This document shows positions 40,666-47,755 of a stretch of DNA of 64,000 bases, one piece after another. This DNA is from Kitasatospora gansuensis. Its GTDB lineage: Bacteria; Actinomycetota; Actinomycetes; Streptomycetales; Streptomycetaceae. The DNA is taken from contig NZ_JACHJR010000001.1 in assembly GCF_014203705.1 (NCBI RefSeq), positions 1 through 64,000 of the forward strand, read 5' to 3'. The notes beneath the pieces were generated by a model that did not search any database, was not told the origin of the DNA, and was given only the letters and a program-made list of their open reading frames with translations. Numbering within the stretch: position 1 is the stretch's first letter; the number at the start of each line of letters is the position of its first letter. The position numbers and the translations under genes were made by a program.

Positions 40666-41691
40666 TCAGAAGACGAGCTTGATGACCGCCTCGGCCGCGG
40701 CCTTCCCCGCCGCGGATACGATCGCGTTCACCAGGTCGCCGAGGGCTCCCGTGACGCCGGCCGCGAGCGTGTCCGTCCCCTCCAGGCTGGCCTTGAACGT
40801 GCCGTTGAGGATGCCGTCCCACTTCTCGGTGATCTGCGGGTTGTTGCCGACGAACGTGAAGTCGTCGTTGCGGTCGGGAGTACCGAAGGGCAGGCCGGCG
40901 ACGGTTCCTTCGGTGTGGCCGGAGTGTTGGAAGGTGAACACGGTTCCGTCCGGCGTCATCACGGCGGCGGAGATCGTGTAGTCGATGTTGTCGAAACCGC
41001 TGTCGTGCGCGTGCGTGCTGAACGAGAAGAAGCCGTCCTGCCTCATCACGACGTGCGCCGAGCCTCCGATGGCGATGTCGGTGGTGACGTCCTGGTCGAA
41101 GTTCTTGCTCGACGTGTCGTACCAGAAGTGGTCCTGGAGGGACGCGTCGCCGCCGACGAACCAGAGTTCCATGCTGCCCGGGATCCGCGAGACGGCCGCG
41201 ACGCCACTGGTGATGGAGGCGCTGCCGGCAGGCGCGAGCTCGAACCCCTGCCAGTTGCTGCCCTCGTACCAGAACCGGTCCTGCACCGAACCGTTCGCCC
41301 CCACGAACCAGACCTCCATGCTGCCCGGGATCCGCGAGACGGCGCCGATGCCGGTGTGGGTGGAGGCGCTGCCGGGGGGTGCGAGCTCGAAGGACTGCCA
41401 GTTGTTGCCCTCATACCAGAACCGGTCCTGCACCGAACCGTTCAGGCCGACGTACCAGACCTCCATGCTGGTGGGGATGCGGGAGACGGCGGCGACGCCA
41501 CTGGTGATGGCGGCGCTGCCGGCGGGCGCGAGCTCGAACCCCTGCCAGTTGCTGCCCTCGTACCAGAACCTGTCCTGCACCGACCCTGGTCCGAGCTTCC
41601 GGTCGAGGAGAGCGTGAATTGGTTCCAACTCATCTGGGATTCTCCAGTACTTCGCTGTCGGAACACACGGGCCGGGAGGGTCCCGGCTCAT
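40666..41691 (-). CDS. PLL/AAL-type repeat lectin-like protein with unknown C-terminal domain
   Basis: 341 residues from the ATG at 41689-41691. Residues 36-182 are three 49-residue repeats with the consensus 'GSVQDRFWYEGSNWQGFELA' then 'PAGSA.ITSGVAAVSRIPGS' and MEVWFVG.N, plus a degenerate fourth starting ASLQDHFWYD. Repeats of 'DRFWYEG..W..FEL..' with 'ISRIP..MEVWFVG' resemble blades of fungal/Photorhabdus fucose-binding beta-propellers. The C-terminal 150 residues ('HVVMRQDGFFSFSTHAHDSG', 'GTVFTFQHSGHTEGTVAGLP') are beta-rich, ending in an Ala-rich helix. There is no signal peptide. Too few blades for a full propeller unless it oligomerises. Confidence 0.75.
   Translation of the reverse strand: MSRDPPGPCVPTAKYWRIPDELEPIHALLDRKLGPGSVQDRFWYEGSNWQGFELAPAGSAAITSGVAAVSRIPTSMEVWYVGLNGSVQDRFWYEGNNWQSFELAPPGSASTHTGIGAVSRIPGSMEVWFVGANGSVQDRFWYEGSNWQGFELAPAGSASITSGVAAVSRIPGSMELWFVGGDASLQDHFWYDTSSKNFDQDVTTDIAIGGSAHVVMRQDGFFSFSTHAHDSGFDNIDYTISAAVMTPDGTVFTFQHSGHTEGTVAGLPFGTPDRNDDFTFVGNNPQITEKWDGILNGTFKASLEGTDTLAAGVTGALGDLVNAIVSAAGKAAAEAVIKLVF
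41146..41586 (-). repeat. Three 147-base coding repeats
   Basis: Three tandem 147-base units encoding the 49-residue lectin-like repeats. They are close at DNA level as well, e.g. the shared words for DRFWYEG and SRIP.SMEVW, which indicates recent duplication or gene conversion. Confidence 0.85.
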
Positions 41692-42029
41692 GGACGGGGC
41701 CGCCGACGACGGCCCGGCTTGCGTGAGCTGCCGACCGGTGTCCCGGGCCGAGTGCTCAACGCGTGCTCCCAAGTTAGGAATTCGACCTGCCCAGCGGCAT
41801 GAGGCCGTGGTCCCGGATGCGTCCCGGGACCTGTGGACCAGTTCGGAGCCCCCAGCCCGGGACAGGCGGGCCGTTCTGCCCGTTCGGACAGGCCACCGCC
41901 GCCCGAACGTGCACGTATCTCCCGGATTCTCTGCATTCACCGGCAAACGCCTGGATTTTTCGAACGTCTGCGATCAAGTATCGAACTGACGAACCGTCAC
42001 CGATCCCGGCTTCCGTGGAGGACCTCTCA

Positions 42030-44720
42030 GTGCCGCACCCGTCCCGCACCCCCAAAGCGCTCGGCCTCGCCGTCACCGCCGCGCTGAGCCTGACCCTGGC
42101 CGCACCCGCCGCACCCGCCGCCGCGGCACCCGACCCCGACCCGGTGCCCGCGCTGGTGGCCGGCCGGGAGACCGCCGCCCCGCAGCTGGTCACCGGTCTG
42201 GCCGAACGGGCCGAGGGCACCCCGGCGGCAGCCGCGCTGGCGCAGCTCGCCGCCCACCCGGAGCGGTACCGGATCGACCCCGGGCAGCTCACCGAGGTCG
42301 GCACCGAGCGCACGGCCGACGGGCGACACACCGTCAGGTTCCAGCAGTACCACGGCGGTGTGCCCGTGCTCGGCGCGCAGTACCTGGTCCGCCTCACCGG
42401 TGCGGGCGCCGACCAGCGGGTCGAGTCGGCCGGCGGCAAGTACTTCACCGGGCTCACCGCGCCGACCACCGCCGCCGTCCCGGACGCGATGCTGCGCGGC
42501 CTCGCGCTCGGCTCGCTCGCCGACCCGCGGGCCCGGTCCGGCGCCACCGCGGAGGACCACGGCCTGGTGGTGCTGCCCGGCGGCACCGGACGGCTGGCCC
42601 GGCACTTCACCGTACGCAGCAGCACCCGCCGGCCCGACGGCCGGCCGACCACCCGCGAGGTGTACGTGGACGCCACCGTCGGCGGCATCGCCCTCGCCCA
42701 CGACGCCCGCGCCCCGTACCCCGCCGGCACCCGGGCGGCAACGGTCGGAGTGCCCGCCACCGGCACCGCCACCGACGCCTACGGCCGCCGCGTGCAGGTG
42801 AACACCACCCGCCTGCCGGACGGCAGCCACCAACTCGTCGACCGGACCCGGCCCGCCACCATCACCACCTACGACGCGGCCGGCCGCGACCTGGTGGACT
42901 TCGTCGGCGGCCTGCCCGCCGACCTCCGCCCGGCCGCCTCCCCCACCGCCGACTTCCCCGCCGCCACCGGCACCGGCGGCGCCACCGACGCCCACCTCAA
43001 CGCGGGCCTGGTGTACGACTTCTACCGCGACCGGCTGGGCCGGGAGGGGCTGGACGGCAAGGGCGCCCCGATCGTCTCGCTGGTCAACATGACCAACGAC
43101 GGCGAGCCCATCATCAACGCCTCCTGGGACGGGAGCATGATGACCTACGGCGGCGGCGGGCCGAAGTACCACTCGTTCGCGGTCGCTCTCGACATCGCCG
43201 GGCACGAGATGACCCACGGCGTCATCGACCACACCGCCGCCCTGGTCAACGCCGGGCAGAGCGGCGCGATGAACGAGGCGCTGGCCGACTACTTCGGCAA
43301 CGCCGTCGAGGTGACCGCCCGCGGGATGGCGATGACCGACCCGAAGGCCGCGCTGCTCGGCGAGGCGGTGTGCCGCACCGGCACCCCGGAGAGCTGCGCG
43401 GGCCGTCGGCTCGACGACCGCCGTACCACCGTGGACGACTACCTCGGCACCGACTCGAGCCTCGACCAGGGCGGGGTGCACCTCAACTCCACCATCTTCT
43501 CCGGGGCACTCTGGGACCTGCGCCGCACCCTCGACCCGCTCACCGCCGACCGGCTGGTCTACCGCGCGCTCGCCGAGTACCTCACCCCGCTGGACGACTT
43601 CGTCGACGGCCGCGACGCCGTGCTCGCCGCCGGGCGCTCGATGAACCTCAGCCGGGCCCAACTCCGTACGGTGGCAGCCGCGTTCGACGCCCACGGCATC
43701 CGCGCGGGCTGGGAGTCCCGGCTCGGGACGGACAGCCGCGCGCTGGTCCGTGCCATCCCCACCTCGATGGCCGCCCCCGCTGTCGCGGGCGGGCGCTGGG
43801 TGATGGGCAACGCCACCGGCACCGGTGACCCCGCCCTGTACACCGGCTCCACCGCCGGCCCCGGCACGCCCACCCGGCTCAGCCCGCAGGACGGCCGCCG
43901 GCACAGCTGGGCCGCCACCGACGGCAGGTCCGCCGCCTGGCTGGCCGTCGGCCCCGACGCCGAGGGCAAGTTCGGCATGGAGGTGCTGACCCGCCCACTG
44001 GCCGGCGGACCGGTCCGCAGCCTGCTCGCCTCCCGGACCGAGCAGCTCGGCGAGGTCCGGATCTCCGGCGGTGACATCGCCTTCCTGGCGGAGGACTTCG
44101 CCACCGGACGCACCGTCATCCGCCTGTCCCGCGACGGTGCCGCGCCGGTGGAACTGCCGCTGCCCGACGGCCACCGCCCCTCCGGTCTCACCCTCAAGGA
44201 CGGCCTGCTCGGCTGGACCGAGCGGTGGACCACCGGGCAGCAGGAGCGGTCCGCGGCCACCGTCCGGTCACTCGCCACCGGCCGGGTGACCGCGCGGTAC
44301 GAATCGGCCGGCAGCATCAGCTCCACCCTCCTCGCGGGCGGACGGCTGCTCTGGACCGAGACCCCCGCCGGGCCGACCGCGCGCAGCGCGATCCGTTCCG
44401 GCGCCCTGGACGGCTCGGGCGTCACCGACCTGCTCCCCGCCGACTCCCCGTACGCCGCGGCGACCCCCACCCTCACCGCCTCCGACCAGGCCGTCACCTT
44501 CCGGACCACGGGTAGCCGGCCCGCCGACGGCTGGACCAACGCGGCGCTGCCCAAACTCTGGCAGCTGCCGATCACGGGAGGCACGCCCGTCCGGGTCTCC
44601 TGCAACCGCGGCGGCCAGTACGAGGCGGCCGCCGACCGGGGCACCCGGGTGCTCTGGCTGGACGCCACCCCCGGCCGCACCGACCTGGTCGTCCGCGAAC
44701 ACCCGGCCGGCCACTGCTGA
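42030..44720 (+). CDS. Secreted thermolysin-family (M4) metalloprotease with C-terminal propeller-like domain
   Basis: 896 residues from the GTG at 42030 (GGAGGA about eight bases ahead). Signal peptide 'ALGLAVTAALSLTLAAPAAP' plus AAA. An FTP/PepSY-like propeptide follows ('HTVRFQQYHGGVPVLGAQYL'). The M4 catalytic domain has 'LDIAGHEMTHGVIDHTAALV' (H392-E393-H396) and the third ligand Glu416 in 'GAMNEALADYFG', 24 residues after H392 as in thermolysin, and a His in 'LDQGGVHLNSTIFSGALWDL'. The last 300 residues are repeated beta segments ('RHSWAATDGRSAAWLAVG', 'LLGWTERWTTGQ', 'GGRLLWTET') like a TolB/WD-type propeller. Extracellular protease, secreted as a zymogen. Confidence 0.92.
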   Translation: MPHPSRTPKALGLAVTAALSLTLAAPAAPAAAAPDPDPVPALVAGRETAAPQLVTGLAERAEGTPAAAALAQLAAHPERYRIDPGQLTEVGTERTADGRHTVRFQQYHGGVPVLGAQYLVRLTGAGADQRVESAGGKYFTGLTAPTTAAVPDAMLRGLALGSLADPRARSGATAEDHGLVVLPGGTGRLARHFTVRSSTRRPDGRPTTREVYVDATVGGIALAHDARAPYPAGTRAATVGVPATGTATDAYGRRVQVNTTRLPDGSHQLVDRTRPATITTYDAAGRDLVDFVGGLPADLRPAASPTADFPAATGTGGATDAHLNAGLVYDFYRDRLGREGLDGKGAPIVSLVNMTNDGEPIINASWDGSMMTYGGGGPKYHSFAVALDIAGHEMTHGVIDHTAALVNAGQSGAMNEALADYFGNAVEVTARGMAMTDPKAALLGEAVCRTGTPESCAGRRLDDRRTTVDDYLGTDSSLDQGGVHLNSTIFSGALWDLRRTLDPLTADRLVYRALAEYLTPLDDFVDGRDAVLAAGRSMNLSRAQLRTVAAAFDAHGIRAGWESRLGTDSRALVRAIPTSMAAPAVAGGRWVMGNATGTGDPALYTGSTAGPGTPTRLSPQDGRRHSWAATDGRSAAWLAVGPDAEGKFGMEVLTRPLAGGPVRSLLASRTEQLGEVRISGGDIAFLAEDFATGRTVIRLSRDGAAPVELPLPDGHRPSGLTLKDGLLGWTERWTTGQQERSAATVRSLATGRVTARYESAGSISSTLLAGGRLLWTETPAGPTARSAIRSGALDGSGVTDLLPADSPYAAATPTLTASDQAVTFRTTGSRPADGWTNAALPKLWQLPITGGTPVRVSCNRGGQYEAAADRGTRVLWLDATPGRTDLVVREHPAGHC

Positions 44721-44734
44721 CCCCAACCCCCTGA

Positions 44735-45502
44735 CTACTGCCCGGATCGCCGACGCGCGAGATGCACGGTGATGTCGGCGGCGATCTCGACCGTCCCGGG
44801 CAGCACCCGCGCGATCGCCTCGTACGCCTCCAGCTGCCTCGGGCGCGGCAGCTGGAGGTACGCCGAGACGGTCGACAGGTGACCGACGTAGTCGGCGGCG
44901 CCCAGGGTCATCCGCCGCTTGATGACGTGCTGCCGGACGTCGGAGAACAACGGGGACAGCAGCAGCTCCGTACCCGGCCACTGCATCTCCTCCTCCGGAG
45001 CCGTCCCGTCGGGAGATGACACCTCGTCACTCTCCAGGAACGGCGCCCGCGCCACCCGCACCGACTCCTCGACAGCCGGGTCGGCCAGCTGGACCGGTCC
45101 CCCGAACGAGGCGAACACACCGTCAGGTTCCAGCAGCGCGGCCACCCGCGACCACCGGCCCTCCGGGCGCGTCCAGTGCAGGGCCGCCGCCGCATAGACC
45201 AGCCCGTACGTCTCACCCGCCCGCAGGTCCTCGAACGCGGCCCGGACGGTCCGCACGTTCGCGGGCACCGCCTTGCGCAGCTCGGCGAGCATCGCGGCGT
45301 CGGGCTCGGTCGCCGTGACCGCGACCCCCTGCCCGGCGAACAGACGGGTTGCCTTGCCCGTCCCCGCACCGATCTCCAGGGCGGTCCGCACCGGTCGGCC
45401 CGCGTACGTCGTCACCTGGTCGAAGAGCTCCCGGGGATACCCGGGCCGGAACCGTTCGTAGGCTTCCGCGACAGCGCCGAAGCTCAGTGCACGAGCAGAC
45501 AT
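44735..45502 (-). CDS. SAM-dependent methyltransferase
   Basis: 255 residues. 'FGAVAEAYERFRPGYPRELF' is the typical lead-in. Motif I is 'VRTALEIGAGTGKATRLFAG', with 'VTATEPDAAMLAELRKAVPA' and 'YGLVYAAAALHWTRPEGRWS' (motif II with the HW pair), then 'ALLEPDGVFASFGGPVQ'. This is the common UbiE/YcgJ-like class; substrate unknown. The ATG at 45502 begins the domain; the ribosome site is weak. The start lies 24 bases from the end of the epimerase gene on the same strand, so they may be co-transcribed. Confidence 0.9.
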   Translation of the reverse strand: MSARALSFGAVAEAYERFRPGYPRELFDQVTTYAGRPVRTALEIGAGTGKATRLFAGQGVAVTATEPDAAMLAELRKAVPANVRTVRAAFEDLRAGETYGLVYAAAALHWTRPEGRWSRVAALLEPDGVFASFGGPVQLADPAVEESVRVARAPFLESDEVSSPDGTAPEEEMQWPGTELLLSPLFSDVRQHVIKRRMTLGAADYVGHLSTVSAYLQLPRPRQLEAYEAIARVLPGTVEIAADITVHLARRRSGQ

Positions 45503-45525
45503 GCCCGGCATCCTGGCACATGGCG

Positions 45526-46446
45526 CTACCGACCGAGCCTCGCCCGCCACCATTCGACGGTGGCCCCCAGTGCCTCGTCGATCGGGGTCGGCGCCTCGCC
45601 GAAGGTCGCGGTGTAGGCCTGGGAGTCGAGCACGAACGGCCGGTCGAACTGGTACTGCACCTCCCGCAGTTCCCCGAGCATGGGGTTGACCAGGCCGGCC
45701 AGGTGGAGTGGCCACCAAGGGATCCGGCCGACCTTGGCCGGTGGCAGACCCGCCAGCCGGCAGAGCTGCCGGACCGCCTCCCGGGTCGACAGCGGCGGGG
45801 CGGTGGGTACGTGCCAGGCGCGCCCCCAGGCCCGCTCGTCGGCACCGAGCCGTACGAGCGCGCGGGCGATGTCAGGAACGTACGTGAAGCTGTGCGGTGC
45901 GTCCGGGTTGCCGATCATCCGGACTGCCCGGCCGGCCAGCAGCGCCGGCATCAGCCGCTGGGCAAGGTGGCCGGTCCCGGTGACGCCGGGCCCGAAGAAG
46001 TCCGAGGCCCGCGCCTCCGTCATGCGGATCCGGCCGGCCTCGTGCCGGGCCGACGCGTCGCGCCACATGCCGATGCGGACCCGGGCCTTGGTGCCGGTGC
46101 CCGCGAGCGGCAGGTCCTCGGTGAGGGGGCCGTCGACGGGGCCGTAGCCGTACAGGTTGCCCGTCGTCACCAGCACCGCGCCGGAGGACTCCGCCGCGTC
46201 CAGCAGGGCGTTCGCGATCGGCGGCCAGTCCGTGGGCCAGCGGTGGTAGGCCGGGCCCGCGCAGTTGTAGATCACCTCGGCGCCCTTGGTGGCCTGCCGG
46301 AGTGACGCCGTGTCAGTGACGTCGAGCGCCACACTCCCGTCGCCGCCGGAGCGGCTCAGGACGACGACCTCGTGCCCCTGTTCGTCGAGCAGTCGCGCCG
46401 TGGCGGCGCCGACCGGGCCCTTGCCGATGACGATGTGCCGTGCCAT
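45526..46446 (-). CDS. NAD-dependent epimerase/dehydratase-family protein
   Basis: 306 residues, extended SDR. 'RHIVIGKGPVGAATARLLDE' is a G-x-G-x-x-G variant, followed by 'VVVLSRSGG', 'EVIYNCAGPAYHRWPTDWPP', 'VLVTTGNLYGYGPVDGPLTE' (the Tyr-x-Tyr region) and 'DAPHSFTYVPDIARALVRLG'. The usual YxxxK is replaced by R-H-E-A near 'DASARHEAGRIRMTEARASD', so activity may differ. AGGAGG precedes the ATG. Divergent from a TetR gene with clear operators between them. Confidence 0.88.
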   Translation of the reverse strand: MARHIVIGKGPVGAATARLLDEQGHEVVVLSRSGGDGSVALDVTDTASLRQATKGAEVIYNCAGPAYHRWPTDWPPIANALLDAAESSGAVLVTTGNLYGYGPVDGPLTEDLPLAGTGTKARVRIGMWRDASARHEAGRIRMTEARASDFFGPGVTGTGHLAQRLMPALLAGRAVRMIGNPDAPHSFTYVPDIARALVRLGADERAWGRAWHVPTAPPLSTREAVRQLCRLAGLPPAKVGRIPWWPLHLAGLVNPMLGELREVQYQFDRPFVLDSQAYTATFGEAPTPIDEALGATVEWWRARLGR

Positions 46447-46468
46447 CCGAGTCCTCCTGGAGAACATT

Positions 46469-46535
46469 GAGAGCAGCGCTCTCTTCGTGGACAAGTGTTC
46501 TCGTAGCGGTGGGAGTAAGTCAAGAGCACCGCTCT
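46469..46535. promoter_or_regulatory. Two TetR-type operator palindromes
   Basis: GAGAGC-AGC-GCTCTC (46469-46483) and AGAGC-ACC-GCTCT (46523-46535) are two matching inverted repeats with a 3-base centre, 54 bases apart start to start. A further half-site, GCTCTTG, lies near 46550. They fill the gap between the epimerase and TetR genes, so the TetR protein very likely binds here to control both. Confidence 0.75.
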
Positions 46536-46565
46536 CCCTTGTGTGCACTGCTCTTGAATGACAGG

Positions 46566-47288
46566 ATGGACGGCATGACGGCATCGCAGACCGCACGGCA
46601 GCTGGCCCGCGCCGAGCTCACTCGCGCGATCAAGGAAGCCGCCACCCGGCAGCTCGCCGAGACCGGGGCCGCCGCGTTGTCGCTCCGCGCGGTGGCGCGT
46701 GACCTGGGTCTGGCCTCCTCGGCGCTGTACCGCTACTTCCCCAGCCGGGACGCACTGCTCACCGCGCTGATCATCGACGCGTTCAACGCGATCGGAGCGG
46801 CGGCCGAGACGGCAGCGGCCGTTTCCGGCGACCCGGGGACGCGCTGGCTTGCCGCGTGCCGGGCGGTCCGCCAGTGGGCACTGGCCCATCCGCACGAGTT
46901 CGCCCTGGTCTACGGCTCCCCCGTCCCCGGCTACCAGGCCCCCACCGACACGGTCGACCCCGCCACCCGGGTCACCCGCCTGATGGCCGGCCTCGTCGTC
47001 GAGGCCCACGCCTCCGGCCTCCTGCCACCCCCCACCCAGCCGCTCCCCGGGCCGAGACTCGTTGCCCAACAGGTGCTCGACAGCGCGGGCGGGGCGCCGG
47101 CCGAGCCGTACGCGGACCTGGTGGAACGGTCGCTCACCCTGTGGATCGCCCTGATCGGCACGATCAGCTTCGAGCTGTTCGGTCACCTGAACAGGGTGAT
47201 CACGGACCACCCCGCGTACTTCGACGCCGCCATGACCATTGCGGCCGAGGCGATCGGGCTCCAGCTCCCGCCGTCTCCTCCTGCGTGA
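46566..47288 (+). CDS. TetR/AcrR-family regulator
   Basis: 240 residues. DNA-binding part: 'ARAELTRAIKEAATRQLAET', 'GAAALSLRAVARDLGLASSA', then LYRYFPSRDALLTALI. The C-terminal part 'RQWALAHPHEFALVYGSPVP' and 'LTLWIALIGTISFELFGHLN' matches the TetR C-terminal type common beside oxidoreductases in actinobacteria. The ATG at 46566 is used; a second ATG three codons on is equally likely. Probable repressor of the divergent epimerase through the GAGAGC palindromes. Confidence 0.92.
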   Translation: MDGMTASQTARQLARAELTRAIKEAATRQLAETGAAALSLRAVARDLGLASSALYRYFPSRDALLTALIIDAFNAIGAAAETAAAVSGDPGTRWLAACRAVRQWALAHPHEFALVYGSPVPGYQAPTDTVDPATRVTRLMAGLVVEAHASGLLPPPTQPLPGPRLVAQQVLDSAGGAPAEPYADLVERSLTLWIALIGTISFELFGHLNRVITDHPAYFDAAMTIAAEAIGLQLPPSPPA

Positions 47289-47332
47289 AACTCGGATGCG
47301 GACGGGCGGGCTCGCCGTCTATCGTCACTCTC

Positions 47333-47468
47333 GTCCAGGTGCGCAGGCCGAGGTTACTTCCACTGTAAATGGGCAGGTCACGGGTTCGAGTCCCGTCATC
47401 GACCTCGGGTCGGTGTAGCTCAGTTCGGTAGAGCAGCTTTGTACCTCAGCCGCTTCTGATCTCTGGAC
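47333..47468 (+). ncRNA. Y RNA unit 1 with permuted tRNA-like module (YrlA-like)
   Basis: The terminal stem GTCCAG (47333-47338) pairs with CTGGAC (47463-47468). Inside, GTGCGCA is followed by a split helix: GGC-C-GAGGT (47346-47354) pairs with ACCTC-A-GCC (47443-47451), i.e. 3 bp, one mismatch, 5 bp. TACTTC follows on the 5' side and GATCT precedes the 3' stem. The apical part is tRNA-like but permuted. A T-arm (ACGGG-TTCGAGT-CCCGT) comes first, then ATCGACC-TCG-GGTCGGT as an acceptor stem closed by a 3-base loop, then a D-arm (GTAGCTCAGTTCGGTAGAGC). This is the design described for bacterial Y RNAs that bind Ro60/Rsr, and the rsr gene follows. Confidence 0.85.
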
Positions 47469-47494
47469 ACCACATCTGAACAAGTACGTCCGCA

Positions 47495-47591
47495 CCTCCC
47501 GGTGCGTCGGCAGTGGTTACTTCTGGTAGTGCGCCCCTCGGGGCGCTGCGGTTCGAGCCCGCGACACCACCGCCACCTTGATCTCGGGAGG
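47495..47591 (+). ncRNA. Y RNA unit 2 with partial tRNA mimicry
   Basis: Same framework as unit 1. CCTCCCG (47495-47501) pairs with CGGGAGG (47585-47591). GTGCGTC follows, then GGC-A-GTGGT (47509-47517) pairs with ACCAC-C-GCC (47566-47574), with TACTTC after it and GATCT before the closing stem. The apical part has a GCGCCCC/GGGGCGC hairpin and a T-arm-like hairpin with the loop TTCGAGC (GCGG...CCGC), but no D-arm. Confidence 0.75.
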
Positions 47592-47600
47592 CACAGCGCC

Positions 47601-47700
47601 GGGGTGCCCGGTGCGCGGGCAACGGTTACTTCGTGGAGTGCCCTCGGCACCTTGAAGCGGACGTCTCACCTACCGTCGCCCATCCGATCTCGGGCACCCC
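47601..47700 (+). ncRNA. Y RNA unit 3 without tRNA-like module
   Basis: GGGGTGCCCG (47601-47610) pairs perfectly with CGGGCACCCC (47691-47700). GTGCGCG follows, then GGC-A-ACGGT (47618-47626) pairs with ACCGT-C-GCC (47672-47680), TACTTC after it and GATCT before the closing stem. The apical part is only a GTGCC/GGCAC hairpin and single-stranded sequence. It ends 55 bases before the rsr start codon, so it could also lie in the rsr mRNA leader. Confidence 0.72.
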
Positions 47701-47755
47701 CGCTCTGCCGTGCCTCCTGCTTCTTCTCCGTCAGTCCGTCGCAGGGGGCTTCACC

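Noticed and set aside
42027..44174. 715-codon minus-strand frame opposite the M4 protease
   Set aside because: Gly/Val-rich antisense shadow of a gene with complete catalytic motifs on the other strand.
47401..47440. Possible ordinary tRNA at the D-arm-like sequence
   Set aside because: No 3' half follows; the T-arm and 3' acceptor strand lie upstream, so it is a permuted module within a Y RNA.
47515..47632. GGTTACTTC words as a CRISPR or simple direct repeat
   Set aside because: Only three 9-base copies with uneven spacing; each belongs to a paired RNA stem framework.
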